Shown one piece after another: positions 47,595-57,904 of a DNA stretch of 64,000 nucleotides (the stretch's first letter is position 1; every line of letters starts with the position of its first letter). Under the pieces are notes generated by a model that did no database searches, had not been told where the DNA came from, and worked only from the letters and a program-made list of their open reading frames with translations. Source of the DNA: Juglans regia (taxonomy: Eukaryota > Streptophyta > Magnoliopsida > Fagales > Juglandaceae); NCBI RefSeq assembly GCF_001411555.2, contig NC_049902.1, positions 9,741,985-9,805,984 of the forward strand. Reading direction: 5' to 3'. Position numbers and translations under genes: made by a program.

Positions 47595-50241
47595 ATGGCC
47601 CCGCATGCTTCTTCCTCCTCGAAACCGCTGTACTTTGCCTGAAATAACATCCCTTCTGTTACTAAGGACGACCTCCGAGCGTTTAGGGTGAAGTACAACA
47701 TCCCTTCTTTGGTGGTTTTGGAAGTTCCTAACAAATATGAGCCCGCCATTGATGTTCAAGGGATGACGGGTTGCATGGCTCTCAACCCTCTCATGTTCGC
47801 AAATGGGCTCTGGCTTCTCTTCTATCGCCTTATTCACGACGTCCTCCACTTTTTAGGGTTGGCCCTTGACCAACTTCATCCGAATGCTTGGCGTCTCTTG
47901 GCAGCCAGCTGCATTATCTATCGGCGAGTACTTAGTGCCAGTGGGGAGGAGTACCCTGACCTGATGGCTCAGGAGTTTCTGTCAGTATATCAGGCATTGC
48001 TCCTAGATGGGAGCTTGTGTAGCTTCCAGCCGCTCACGCCTAGGAGGTGGATTGCCAGCCTTGAGTCGCGCCACTCGCACATTAAGGACTTTTCTCAGAA
48101 GTTCTTTTTTATCTTAGCCTTGGGATGGGAGTACCCCAAGGGAGAACAAGGTCACCAGGAGTTCTCTGTCCAACCTGTATGGTCCTACATCCCCTTGTTG
48201 AGGAGCTTGGTCATCAACCTATCCTTACGATGCGAAAAATGATGTTGTGCTATCATATGTCAATATCAGGAGTTTCCTCACCACTCCTGACCGCTCATAT
48301 GTGCTTGATCGGGGTTTTCTGTTGGACCCCCCATCACCTTGGGGTCAGAAGCATCCAAGTTCTCCCGTCGCTCGTGGTAAAGGCAAGTGCCCAAAGGTGG
48401 CGCATGATGAAAAGAGAGAAGCTTTGCGGGGCAGGCCTTCCCTAGAAGCTGCCGGGGGGTCCCAGAGCAGAGAAGGTTCCTCTCGGGGAGAAGCTCGTGA
48501 TATCAGACCTTCCTCCCCTCACAAGGCTTCGAGGGGTGACGCGGGAGGGTCTCTAGAGGTCGGGGGGTCCCATGGAGTGCCCTCGGTTTGCTCGGCAACC
48601 CTAGTTACTTCTTCGTGGAGATCTATTTCTTTTCCAATGCCAAAGTCTACTGTGTCCACCTCAACATCAGCTCCATAGGCGCCCGTAGTCTTGGTGAAAA
48701 GGAGGGAGAGCGTGAAGTCTTCCAGACCATTTACGTGGATGCCTTCTCTGAACTTGCACCCCGTAGGGGCCTAGCTATGGACGCCCCTCTTTCTTTCGAG
48801 GTGTCACTTACCCAGTAGATTGCTTCGCCCGTGCACCCTCAGATCGAGTCCTTGGTCTCCCTTTTTCTCACAGAGGGGCCTACTCTGGAAGGAGCCGCCC
48901 TATCAATCCTTCCAGATACTGGGCCCCCCTCTTGCTTGGGGGTCCCAAATATTGATGATAAGGAGGAGCCCGGCTCGAGCTCCCCCCTTCTTTGTGGAGC
49001 TTAGTGATAGTTGTGTATCGATTTCGTCGCTGCCCTCACAATCCTCTCCAGAACCGGAGGTGATTCTTACTTGGCCTCGCCCGAGGTGATTCCTCAGCCT
49101 AAAGGGGAATTCCCCAAAGTAGAAGGGCCTTCCTCGGCGAGAGGGGTTCCCCTGCCTGCCACGGCTTTTTCTGAAGAAGCCTTTGGTCCTGGTCCATCGC
49201 ATGAGCCAATCGGAGACATCATGCCTCCGGTATTGCCCCTGGTTGGTAGTGCTTCCTCTTCCCATGTTGGTCTTGGGTCCAGTCAGTCTCTTGGCCTGGG
49301 CTATGGTCATGCCTGTGCCAAGATGGTCGAGCGTGAGGCAAAAAAGCTAAGGCCTCTTTTTGTGCAGGTATGACTCTTTCCCTTACTTGTCCTTTTCCGC
49401 TTTTGTTTTTGATCCTAATGTCTTCCTCCCTTGCAGGTAGCGAACTAGTTGGAGAGCATCATCATCGAAGAATGCGGGGAGCTTGAGGATGAGGCTCGGG
49501 CACTCAAATCTCTTTCCATCCTTGCTCGTCACAAGGTTCTAAAGGCCCAGAAGAAGACGGAGGCCATCTCGATGGAGTGTGACGTACTTCGAGAGAGGAT
49601 GGAGAAATTGCAGTGGCGCCACCAAAAGCTATGGGACAAGGTTTAGCGGGTGAAGAGGGAGAAATCTGGGCTAAAGGAGGAGCTGGCCAGCCTCAGGGTT
49701 GACTATGCCTTCCGAGGAGGCCTGATGCCTATAGGATGCACTGAAGGAGTCGGAGAAGGGGGTGGCGATCTCCAAAGGGGAGTTCTCACACTTTGGGGGG
49801 AGAGGAGCCAAGTGGATTAGGAGTTGGCTGCAGCCGTCAGACAACGTTCCTAACTCATGTTCAGAAATCTTTCCTTGGTCTGGGAGGTCTAGCGCCAAAA
49901 GGGCGAAGTGCAGTGGAGGGAGGTCCAAATCCATAATCTCGGAGTCAAGCTACAACATGCCAACGAAACAATATGCGATCTTTGAGTCAGCATCGAGTGC
50001 ATTAAGGCGGCCAGGACTCAGCTTTGGCATGCTCGGGCTGTCTGGGATACAACCTAGGGGTATGGCTACAAAGAGGGCCTCAAGCAATTCTGAGACCTTA
50101 TGCGAGAAAATCCCGACTTGGACCTTGACACCCTGGACTTCATGTCCTTGGAACCAGACCCTCTTGCCTTCGAGTTTGTCAAAGAGCTCGGGAAGCCGAG
50201 AAAACCCCTGTACTTCTTGGGAGACCCGCCTCCGTCTTCTT
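47595..50241 (+). pseudogene. Antisense accessory ORF of Tat element A (intron-containing, broken)
   Basis: The ORF starts MAPHASSSSKPLYFA, hits a stop, and continues in the same frame with YNIPSLVVLEVPNKYEPAID. The N-terminal domain contains LDQLHPNAWRLLAASCIIYR, EEYPDLMAQEFLSVYQ and KFFFILALGWEYP, features of the plant-specific domain often labelled putative gypsy-type transposon (Transposase_28-like). A frameshift near 48235 is followed by VNIRSFLTTPDRSYVL and a long Ser/Gly/Pro-rich linker. An apparent intron (about 49369-49438, GTATGA to CCTTGCAG) precedes a coiled coil (49449-49646). Remnants run to about 50241. It is homologous to the minus-strand ORF of element B. The function is unknown. 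Confidence 0.65.
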
Positions 50242-50269
50242 AGGCCTTTCCTTTCTCTTTGCGTGGCCC

Positions 50270-51430
50270 GTGTGCATTTGTAATTTGAACTCTTGTAATC
50301 TTGGTTTGGTTATGCATGTAAGGTTGGCTTCCTTACTAAGGTGCATCTCGCCCGAAGAAGCACAATATGTCCTCGCAGAAATACACAAGGGCGTCTATGG
50401 TAACCATTCGGGCTGCAGAGCCATAGTAAGGAAAGCCTTAAGGATGGGGTACTATTGGCCCAACGCCCTCAGAGACGCCAAACAGTTCGCCAAAAGATGC
50501 ACTCAGTGTCAAGTGTACATGCTTGTCCCACACTGCCCACCATAAAAACTATCCTCCTTCACCTCCCCATGGCCCTTTGCCCAGTGGGGGGTCAACTTGG
50601 TCAGACCATTCCCACTGGGAAACGGGGGGGAGGGGGGTGTGAAGCATATGATAGTAGAAGTAGACTACTCTACGAAGTGGGTGGAAGTATAAGCTCTAGC
50701 CACCATAACAACCAAAGTCGTTACCAGGTTCCTATGGAAAAGTGTCATGTGCATATTTGGGATCTCCAACACCATAATCTCTAACAATGGGGGGCAGTTC
50801 GATTCAGGACATTTCAGGGTGTGGTGCCAGGAACTTAGAATAAATGTGAGATACTCATTGCCCAGGCACCCTCAAGCAAACGGGCAAGCAGAATCAACAA
50901 ATAAGTCCTTACTCGGGATCTTGTAAAAGAAACTGGGCAACCAAAAAGCGAGTGGGCAAAAGAGCTTCCAAGGGTTTTGTGGGCCTATAGAACTTTGGTA
51001 AAGACCCTGACAGGGGAGATGCCTTTCACTTTGGCGTTCGGAAGTGAAGCACTTGCCCCCACAAAAGTTGGCCTGCCCACATACTGGACCAACCACTTTG
51101 ACTAGGTAGAGAACTACCAGGCTCTCGGCAAGCAACTAGACCTACTCGAAGAGATAAGAGAGGAGGTGGAAGTCCTAAACATCCTCAGGAAGAGAAAAGA
51201 CGAGCAATACTTCAACAAGCGGGTTAAACCCAAATCATTCAAGGTCGGCAACTTGGACTTGAGGGAAATAGGGGTCATGACCCAAGATGAAGGGAAGCTC
51301 GACCCATGGTGGGAAGGGCCCTACGTAGTAGTTGCCAACAACCGACCAGTGTCATATTGGCTCAAAGACAGCGAAGGTAGGGAGCTACAACACCCATAGA
51401 ATGTAGAGCACCTAAAGAGGTTTTACCTTT
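50270..51430 (+). pseudogene. Integrase of Tat element B, broken
   Basis: The zinc-binding part (50340-50520) reads EEAQYVLAEIHKGVYGNHSG and CTQCQVY. After frameshifts come core remnants (STKWVEV; NTIISNNGGQFDS; RHPQANGQAES) and a C-terminal part at 51166-51399 (RVKPKSFKVGNLDLREIGV, LDPWWEGPYVVV). Stops and frame changes make it inactive. Confidence 0.8.
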
Positions 51431-51539
51431 GAAAAGTTTATTTTCTTATGTATTTATTTTAAAAGACAATTTTGATTTCCGAAATGTACATTTTGATGGA
51501 ATTAAAGGCAATGAAAACGAGTAGACATTCAGCCCATTG

Positions 51540-52960
51540 CAATCTAGAAGGGCGTGGAGGTCAGAGGACCCATAACACACTCAAAAGTTAGCCACTAAAG
51601 GTTGAGTTACATACTTGCGGTGAAACCCAGAAGGGCGTGGAGGTCAGAGGACCCCACGGCCCACTCAATACTCAGCCACCAAAGGTCGAGTTACATACTC
51701 ACAATGCAACCAAGAAGATCGTGGAGGTTAGAAGACCCCACGACCCACTCAATAGTTAGCCACTAAAGGTCGAGTTATACACTCATGGTTCAATAAAAAA
51801 GGGTGCAGAGGTCAAAAGACCCCAACACCCACTCAACAGTTAGCCACCAAAGGTCGAGTTGTACATTCGTGGTACAATAAAAACGGAAGTGGAGGTCAGA
51901 AAACCCCACGACCCATTCAAAAGTTAGCCACCAAAGGTTGAGTTACACACTCGCAGTGCACTCAACAAGGGCGTGGAGGTTGGAAGACCCCACGACCCAC
52001 TCAACAGCTAGCCACCAAAGGTTGAGTTACACACTTGCACTGCACTCAACAATTAGGCACCAAAGGTCGGGGTATACACTCACTGCGCAATAAAAAAGGG
52101 TGTGGAGGTCAGAAGACCCCACAACCGTCTCAAGAGTTAGCCACCAAATATCAAGTTACACATTCGCAGTGCACTCAATAGGGGCTTGGAGGTCGGAAAA
52201 CCCTGCGACCCACTCAACAGTTAGCCACCGAAGGTTGAATTATACACTTGCAGGGCAACCAAGAAGGGCGTGGAGGTTGGAAGGCCCCACGACCCACTCA
52301 ATAGTTAACCACCAATGGTCGAGTTACACACTCGCGGTGCACCCAACATGGGCTTGGAGGTCGGAAAACCCCGCGACCCACTCAACAATTTGCCACCGAA
52401 GGTCGAATTATACACTTGCGGTGCAACCAAGAAGGGTGTGGAGGTTGAAAGATCCCATGTCCCACTCAATAGTTAACCACCAATGGTCGAGTTACACACT
52501 CACACTGCACTCAACAGGGGCTTGGAGGTCGGAAAACCCAGCGATCCACTCAACAATTTGCCATCGAAGGTCGAATTATACACTTGCAGTGCAACCAAGA
52601 AGGGCATGGAGGTTGGAAGGCCCCACGACCCACTCAACAGTTAACCACCAATGGTCGAGTTACACACTCGCGGTGCACTCAACAGGGGCTTGGAGGTCGG
52701 AAAACCCCGTGACCCACTCAACAATTTGCCACCGAAGGTTGAATTATACACTTGCGGTGCAACCAAGAAGGGCGTGGAGGTTGGAAGTCCCCACGACCCA
52801 GTCAACAGTTAACCACCAATGGTCGAGTTACACACTCGCACTGCACTCAACAATTAGCCACCAAATGTTGAGTTGTACAATCGAGGTGCAATCAAAATAG
52901 GCGTGGAGGACAGGAGACCCCATGACCCTCTCAACAAACCAACTGAGGGAACGCCCAGAG
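51540..52960 (+). repeat. Tandem-repeat array, 83-84 bp unit with 168-bp higher-order dimer
   Basis: About 16-17 units share GCGTGGAGGT, GACCCCACGACCCACTCAA, TAGCCACCAAAGGTCGAGTT and ACACTCGCGGTGCA in variant forms. From 52183 the units alternate between two types; GGCTTGGAGG recurs at 52183, 52351, 52519 and 52687, exactly 168 bp apart. Because 84 is divisible by three, one frame stays open for 266 codons (52100-52900), which I do not regard as a gene. The location between pol and 3' LTR fits the hypervariable 3' region of Tat elements. Confidence 0.9.
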
Positions 52961-53009
52961 ACTAAGCCACCGAGGAGCAAAAGAACAAAAATGCAAGGAG
53001 CAGCAAAGC

Positions 53010-53130
53010 GAAACATTATCCAGAGCACAAGTCATATACAAAACAAATGGCCAATTTGAGGGCCAAAAAGTTGTTCAGAGCACAAGACATATACAAAACA
53101 AAAGGCTAATTCGAGGGCCAAACGTTGTCC
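53010..53130 (+). repeat. Short tandem repeat, 55-bp unit
   Basis: CAGAGCACAAG, CATATACAAAACAAA and GAGGGCCAAA recur 55 bp apart, giving two full units and a partial third. Confidence 0.8.
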
Positions 53131-53179
53131 AAAAAAAACAAAAAAACAAAAACCAAACACAAAAAGGAATCATAAATCT

Positions 53180-56170
53180 CAAGAGGAAGCCCCACCAGGG
53201 CGGGCTGACGAGGCCGGGTTAGGAAAGGCGTCTGGCATTTCTTTACGCCCCAAAGTATCTACGAACTGGTAGGACACCTCACCAGGCTCAAACTTTCTCA
53301 AGTTCAGTTTGGTCAGGTTGGTATGGGGGTTAGCCAACTAGACATAGCAGCCCCGTAGCCATACCCAAAGGCATGATCCCTAACAGCCTTGGCGGCAACC
53401 AACTTAGGGTGCAAAGAACCAACTCCCCCTTGGCCGAGGCAAACTGAGCTCCCAACTCTTCCAATGGCTGCTTCTACTCTTTAGCAGTAGTGTTTAGGTA
53501 CCGCAGAGTCTAAGCTATCTTACCCTGGGCAGCGTCAGTATCCCCCCGCACATTCGTATAGGCAACAAACTTGAATTAAACTTCCTCATAATCCGCCTTC
53601 ACCTTGGACAGTCGAAGGTTGAACTGCTTGTGTTCCTCCACGCCCAACACCTTCTCTTCTGATAATTCAAGGGCAAGTCCCTTATGCTCCTCCTCCAAAG
53701 CAACTAATGCTCGAGCAAACTCTTGGGAATGCTGCTTAGCATCTGCCTACGATTGCTTGGAGGTGGCCAGGGCATCACTCAACCTTAATACCTGGGCTCG
53801 AGCAGATGCCCTTTTAGACTCCCTCAATTGCAAGACAAAACTGTCATGCGCCTGGACAGATTGAGCTCAAAGCAATTCCCCACGAATCTTGCACACTTCA
53901 TCCCGGAGGAACTCAAGGTCAGTCTCTAAGTGGCAAATGCACCCATTAGCCTGTTCCAGGTAGGACTCCATTTCCATCTTCTCAGCCTTGAGCCTAGACA
54001 TTTCATTCTTGGCGTAATGCCCAAACTTTTGCCACTCCTTGACCTCATACTCCAACTCAGCACGCTCACTTGCAATCCAAGTGCCAACTCGTTAACACCG
54101 TACACAAGCAAATGATCAAGAAAATGCCCCAATATAGAAGTAAATATGCCAAGCAAAAGCAAACACAATACCAGAGAGAGCATGGCCCTTAAGCGCTTTG
54201 ACATCTCCACGACCGACTCCAAAGGGGAAGGAGCACACAGGGGAACAACCTCCTCGACCCCATCTGGTCCTTCAACAATAGACCGCCCTCCACCGCGGGG
54301 GGTACTGGAATAATTGAGGGGGCGCTCAAATTCCCCAGCCCAGTCACGGGCGTCCATAAATCTTCAACACGCCCTCCAAAGTCAGCTGCGGGCGTCCATG
54401 TACCGTCAACCCGCCCTCTAAGATTGGTGTCGCCCAAATTCTCATCGTGCCCGCCTCTTGGTTCAACCCCGCCTTCTTCTAACGAAGATCCACCCCCCTC
54501 CGGGGGCGTGGGAGAATCATCCTCACCGCCAAAAGATGAGGGAGACAGAGGAGGGATTGAGACCTCCTTTTGGTCCATAGCCGGGGTCTCACCCCCAGAA
54601 GTGGTCGCAGGGAGAGAGCTCGAAGTAGATCCTTGCTCTCGTAGTCATCTTTAGTGTTGGTCTGGGCTCCGCTAAGTAAAACAACTTCAAGCGCCCCAGC
54701 CCCAGCCAAGCCCATGGAAAACACACTATACATATCCACCGAAAGGTCGCCGACACTACGTGTTGAGGTCGGTGAGAAGAGAGAAGGAAATTCGAAGGGC
54801 AGTATGCTCACAGATTTAGTGCCCTTGGCAGGCAAGTTAAAATCCAAATTCCTTGCTAGTCCTCGAGGGCTTGGCCCATGAGCCCAGTAAGGTCGTCAAG
54901 ACCTAGCGACAAAGGGAGAGAAGCCCTTACTGGGGAGGTTCTAGGCGTCTCTTCATTGGGGGAAGCATAAACAGCCTCCTCACTAGCGGCAAGGGACGAA
55001 TCATAGCACACTCCTTGATCCATCTCCACTTCCGCCCCCACGACGAATCTAGTAACTTTGCCTGCATAAACGTTGTCACGAGTGTGTTTAGGCGGAGAAC
55101 CACCAGTTTCAGGAGCCTTTCTTTTTCCCCTAGGCTGGTGAGCCTGTCTTCGGAGGTTGTGCGGCATAGCAGTTTTAGGTTTGCAACCCCGGACATGGGC
55201 CCGGTGGGGTGTCACCAAGAATTTGTCAATATTGGCAGCAAAAAACAAGTACTCCATCGCCAAATTGTTATTATCATTTTCTTTTGCCCAAATAGGGACA
55301 ATGTCGACTCGGTAACACTCCCTGTTAGTCAAATCAAACAATAAGCTCTTGTCGTCGGGGACCCTCCTCCAATTGGCACGGACCGAGTAATCCCGAATGT
55401 ACATCTCATCAGCGGGGTACTCCCAATTGGTACCAGAAATGAAAAAGAATTTACTTTGCCACTGCTTAGCATTAGAATAACGGGGTTCAAAAGCTGCCAA
55501 ATGTTGGGACCTAACCCAAAAACTACAAACGTTACCTGGCAACGGCTTCACTACGTAGAAAGAAAGGAATTCTTTCGCTGTTAAAATCTGGGTAAGAACC
55601 TTCCAGGGGCTCCAAGACCATGCGAAAAACCACGCATGAACATATAAGAACACCCCAAGCGTGCGAGTGAAGTTGGACAGGGGCTAGCCCTAGAAAATCC
55701 AGAATGTCATGAACGGGGTCGGATGAAAGGTAGTCGCAGACTGTGAGTCAGGGCACTCACCGTCAAGGTCACGTTGCCGACGTACCCTTCTTTATCAACA
55801 CATTCCATGGGGCAAAGGGAAAGCTTCATTGAGTTTGAGATCCAAAAAGTGTTCCTTAGCTTTACTAAATCTTTCTCAAAAAGAGTATAGCACCAAGAAA
55901 ATCCCTCAAATGAGGTTGAAATTCGAGTGAGGGAAGACTTAGCAGCAGAAGGAGGGGAGCTCTTTGGCGGAGTCGGGCTAGGAGAGCGGATAGGGGTATG
56001 GAAAGAACCAAGGCTGGCCATTAAAGAAATAGGGAGGTCTTGAGTGGGAAATTGACAAAGGAAATGCGTGGGAAGAAAGAAGGGGAAATGCGAAAGAAGG
56101 GGAAATACGAAAGAAGAGGAAATGCATAGGAAGAGAGAAGAGGAAATGCGACAAAGGAAAATATGAAATA
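53180..56170 (-). pseudogene. Antisense accessory ORF of Tat element B (broken)
   Basis: It is homologous to 47595-50241. The N-terminal part is at 56200-55700 (MASLGSFHTPIRSPSPTPPK, FEGFSWCYTLFEKDLVKLRN). The main domain is at 55653-54856, with KFFFISGTNWEYPADEMYIR, MEYLFFAANIDKFLVTPHR and a basic RGKRKAPE stretch. A Ser/Gly-rich acidic linker (54850-54200) follows. The element-A intron position corresponds to about 54165-54080, where a GT start is present but the 3' CAG appears altered. A coiled coil (54055-53867) follows, then remnants down to about 53180. Several frameshifts disable it. The function is unknown. Confidence 0.65.
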
Positions 56171-56239
56171 AAGGGGCTACGGGTAGAAGTGAGCAAATCA
56201 AGAATAATCATGAAGATTAATCATAAGGGTTCTTGGCAA

Positions 56240-56885
56240 TCTGAAAGGGTGACTGTGCCAACAATTTCCATTTCTTTTTAAAATCATTTAATTAGCAGAA
56301 ATGGTTATTACTGATGTAAGCCACATCCTTCCAAAAAAGAAGGGCTACGGGCTCGACCATATCCATTGTCATAAACCCCAGCCAAGTAAGGGAAAGCATA
56401 GGCGCACCCCCATGAACTAGCGGGGTAACTAGTGGTCATAAAAAGTTCAAAAGTTAACTTTTTCATGTGCAAGCACAAAGAAAATTAGCGGGGTAGCTGG
56501 AGGGGATATTTGGATCCCCCGTAGTTGGCCAAGCCCACGACTAAGAACTACGGCCGAAGAGCCCATAATCATAATCACGTGACAGATAACTCCCGAAAAG
56601 TTGGAGATTTAACCTACAATTGTATGCAATCATCTTGGGGAACATAACTCATGCAAAGTAGTAGATAGCCTCCTCGGTTCATAAGGGATCATGAAGGATA
56701 CGCCACTTCCGTATCGGTCTATAAATAACATATGAGAGGTAACAAACATTTCACTTCAACTTTACATACAATTACTCTCATACTGTGTTACTGACTTAAG
56801 CATCAGAGTCTTCTCATGGCAACCAATGCCGCCTCTTTATTGTTGCAGGTCATTCGTATGGTTGGTGGTTTGAAAACATTTTTTA
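56240..56885 (+). repeat. 3' LTR of Tat element B
   Basis: TATAAATA at 56721 is followed by a leader and CTGACTTAAGCATCAGAGTC near 56790, the TATA and R/U5 signals in plus orientation. A purine tract (AAATAAAGGGG near 56165 or AAAAAAGAAGGG near 56331) should mark its left edge. Both ends are approximate. Confidence 0.5.
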
Positions 56886-56887
56886 CA

Positions 56888-57012
56888 ATATATATTGGTA
56901 GCAAAGTTAAGCATGTCGGGAAAATTTAAGTGTTCTATTGAAATCATAAACTGAGTGTTACAAGAGTGTTCAAAATTTGTTCGGCATGCTCAACCTTGCT
57001 ACCAATATATAT
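56888..57012. repeat. 125-bp inverted repeat (hairpin or tiny MITE)
   Basis: The arms 56888-56920 and 56980-57012 (33 bp each) pair with about four mismatches. The left arm contains TATTGGTAGCAAAGTTAAGC and the right arm GCTCAACCTTGCTACCAATA. The loop is 59 bp. Confidence 0.8.
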
Positions 57013-57017
57013 ATATA

Positions 57018-57840
57018 GAGAAACTCTACTCACAACCGGGCTGGGAAACCACCACGTAACTGGCGCTCCTTTTGATGAAAACCTTGTTGTTTTCTACATT
57101 TCCTCTTCATTTCGTTCCCTCTCTCTCTGTCAATATATTTCTACCATCTTCTTCCTCTCATTCTCCCTCTGCATTTATCTCCTCTGCGCATCGCAAACAT
57201 CCGATTGTTTAGCATTCGTGTACATCGCAACATCGCAAGATCTACTTGCAAGTTGGAAGACCCACTCGGTTTGATCCATCTACAGAAAGTTGGAAGTCCC
57301 ACTCGGTTAGCTCTGTACACCATCTGCAGCAATTTGGAAGACCCACTCTGTTTGCTCCAAAACAACTGCTACCGGGAGTAAATTTGTGAGCTTTTGAAAC
57401 CTTTTAGGCTGAACTCTTGATTTATACCTTTCGGAGCCTTTAGGCTGGTAGTGAAAGAATGATGACGAGGAACTCAAGGAGATTGATGATGGGATCCACA
57501 TACAGCACCAACCTGCACTTACATGTAGAGGATGCAAGTGCAGGTAGTAGGTTCCAGTAGAGGGGCATGACCCAATCAATGTGGGAGAGGCGATGTGTGG
57601 CTTGCTTTTTCTGGTTTTATATGCATGGCTTGGATTTTTTACGAATAAAAAGTAGGATTTTTATAAAGAAAGCATGTTCCAATAGAGGGTTTTATATGTT
57701 TGGCTTGGATCTTTCTGGTTTCACAAAGACAAAGATGCCTTCCAGTCTATTTTTTTTTTAATATATCTCGGCTGACGTGGCATTATGCCACGTCATCCGA
57801 TTTCCCGGGGGTTCCCACCCCGGTTGCATGTAGCAGAACT
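57018..57840. mobile_element. Mutator-like non-autonomous element, about 820 bp, possible captured sequence
   Basis: Left end: GAAACTCTACTCACAACCGG, then GCTGGGAA. The reverse complement of the right end reads AGTTCTGCTACATGCAACCGG, then GGTGGGAA. TA-rich runs flank both sides, so the target duplication cannot be read. Inside are a CT-rich leader-like segment, a roughly 50-bp motif repeated three times (GTTGGAAGACCCACTCGGTT, 57252-57360) and a second internal duplication (ATGGCTTGGATTTTT / TTGGCTTGGATCTTT). No full gene is recognised. Confidence 0.5.
57773..57795. promoter_or_regulatory. 23-bp perfect palindrome with ACGT cores
   Basis: TGACGTGGCAT and ATGCCACGTCA form 11-bp arms around a single T. 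Each arm contains a bZIP-type TGACGTGGC site. It lies within the terminal zone of the element at 57018-57840. Confidence 0.6.
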
Positions 57841-57847
57841 GATATAT

Positions 57848-57866
57848 ATATATATATATATATATC
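57848..57866. repeat. (TA)n microsatellite
   Basis: A TA run next to the right end of the Mutator-like element. Confidence 0.85.
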
Positions 57867-57904
57867 TAGCTTTCGAGCGTTTGTATTTAGCTTGTTGATA
57901 TTAT

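Larger units (their letters stand above)
46085..50250 (-). mobile_element. Tat-lineage gypsy element A, truncated: 3' LTR plus antisense accessory ORF
   Basis: The LTR reads on the minus strand: GTATAAAAACCCC near 46303 (TATA), then a leader and GACTTGAGCATCAGAGG near 46185. The last motif closely matches GACTTAAGCATCAGAGT in the plus-strand LTR of element B. No primer-binding site follows on the low-coordinate side, so this is taken as the 3' LTR. Internal sequence to its right carries a long ORF on the opposite (plus) strand. Gag-pol is absent; element B begins near 50270. Confidence 0.6.
50270..56900 (+). mobile_element. Tat-lineage gypsy element B, 5'-truncated
   Basis: The order on the plus strand is integrase (50270-51430), tandem-repeat 3' untranslated region (51540-53130), accessory ORF on the minus strand (56170-53180), then an LTR in plus orientation (to about 56880). 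This is the known layout of several Tat elements with an antisense ORF between pol and 3' LTR. Gag, protease, RT and the 5' LTR are missing. The start coincides with the end of element A, so the two were joined by a rearrangement or insertion. Confidence 0.7.

Noticed and set aside
52100..52900. A 266-codon open frame that could be called a repetitive protein gene
   Set aside because: It lies entirely inside the 84-bp tandem array, where the unit length alone keeps the frame open. There is no start context, domain or flanking gene structure.
51540..52960. Regular repeats considered as a CRISPR-like array
   Set aside because: Units are contiguous 83-84 bp with no unique spacers, in a plant retroelement; this is ordinary tandem repeat.
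54424..55344. Several plus-strand ORFs of 75-109 codons
   Set aside because: They are shadows of the minus-strand accessory ORF of Tat element B.
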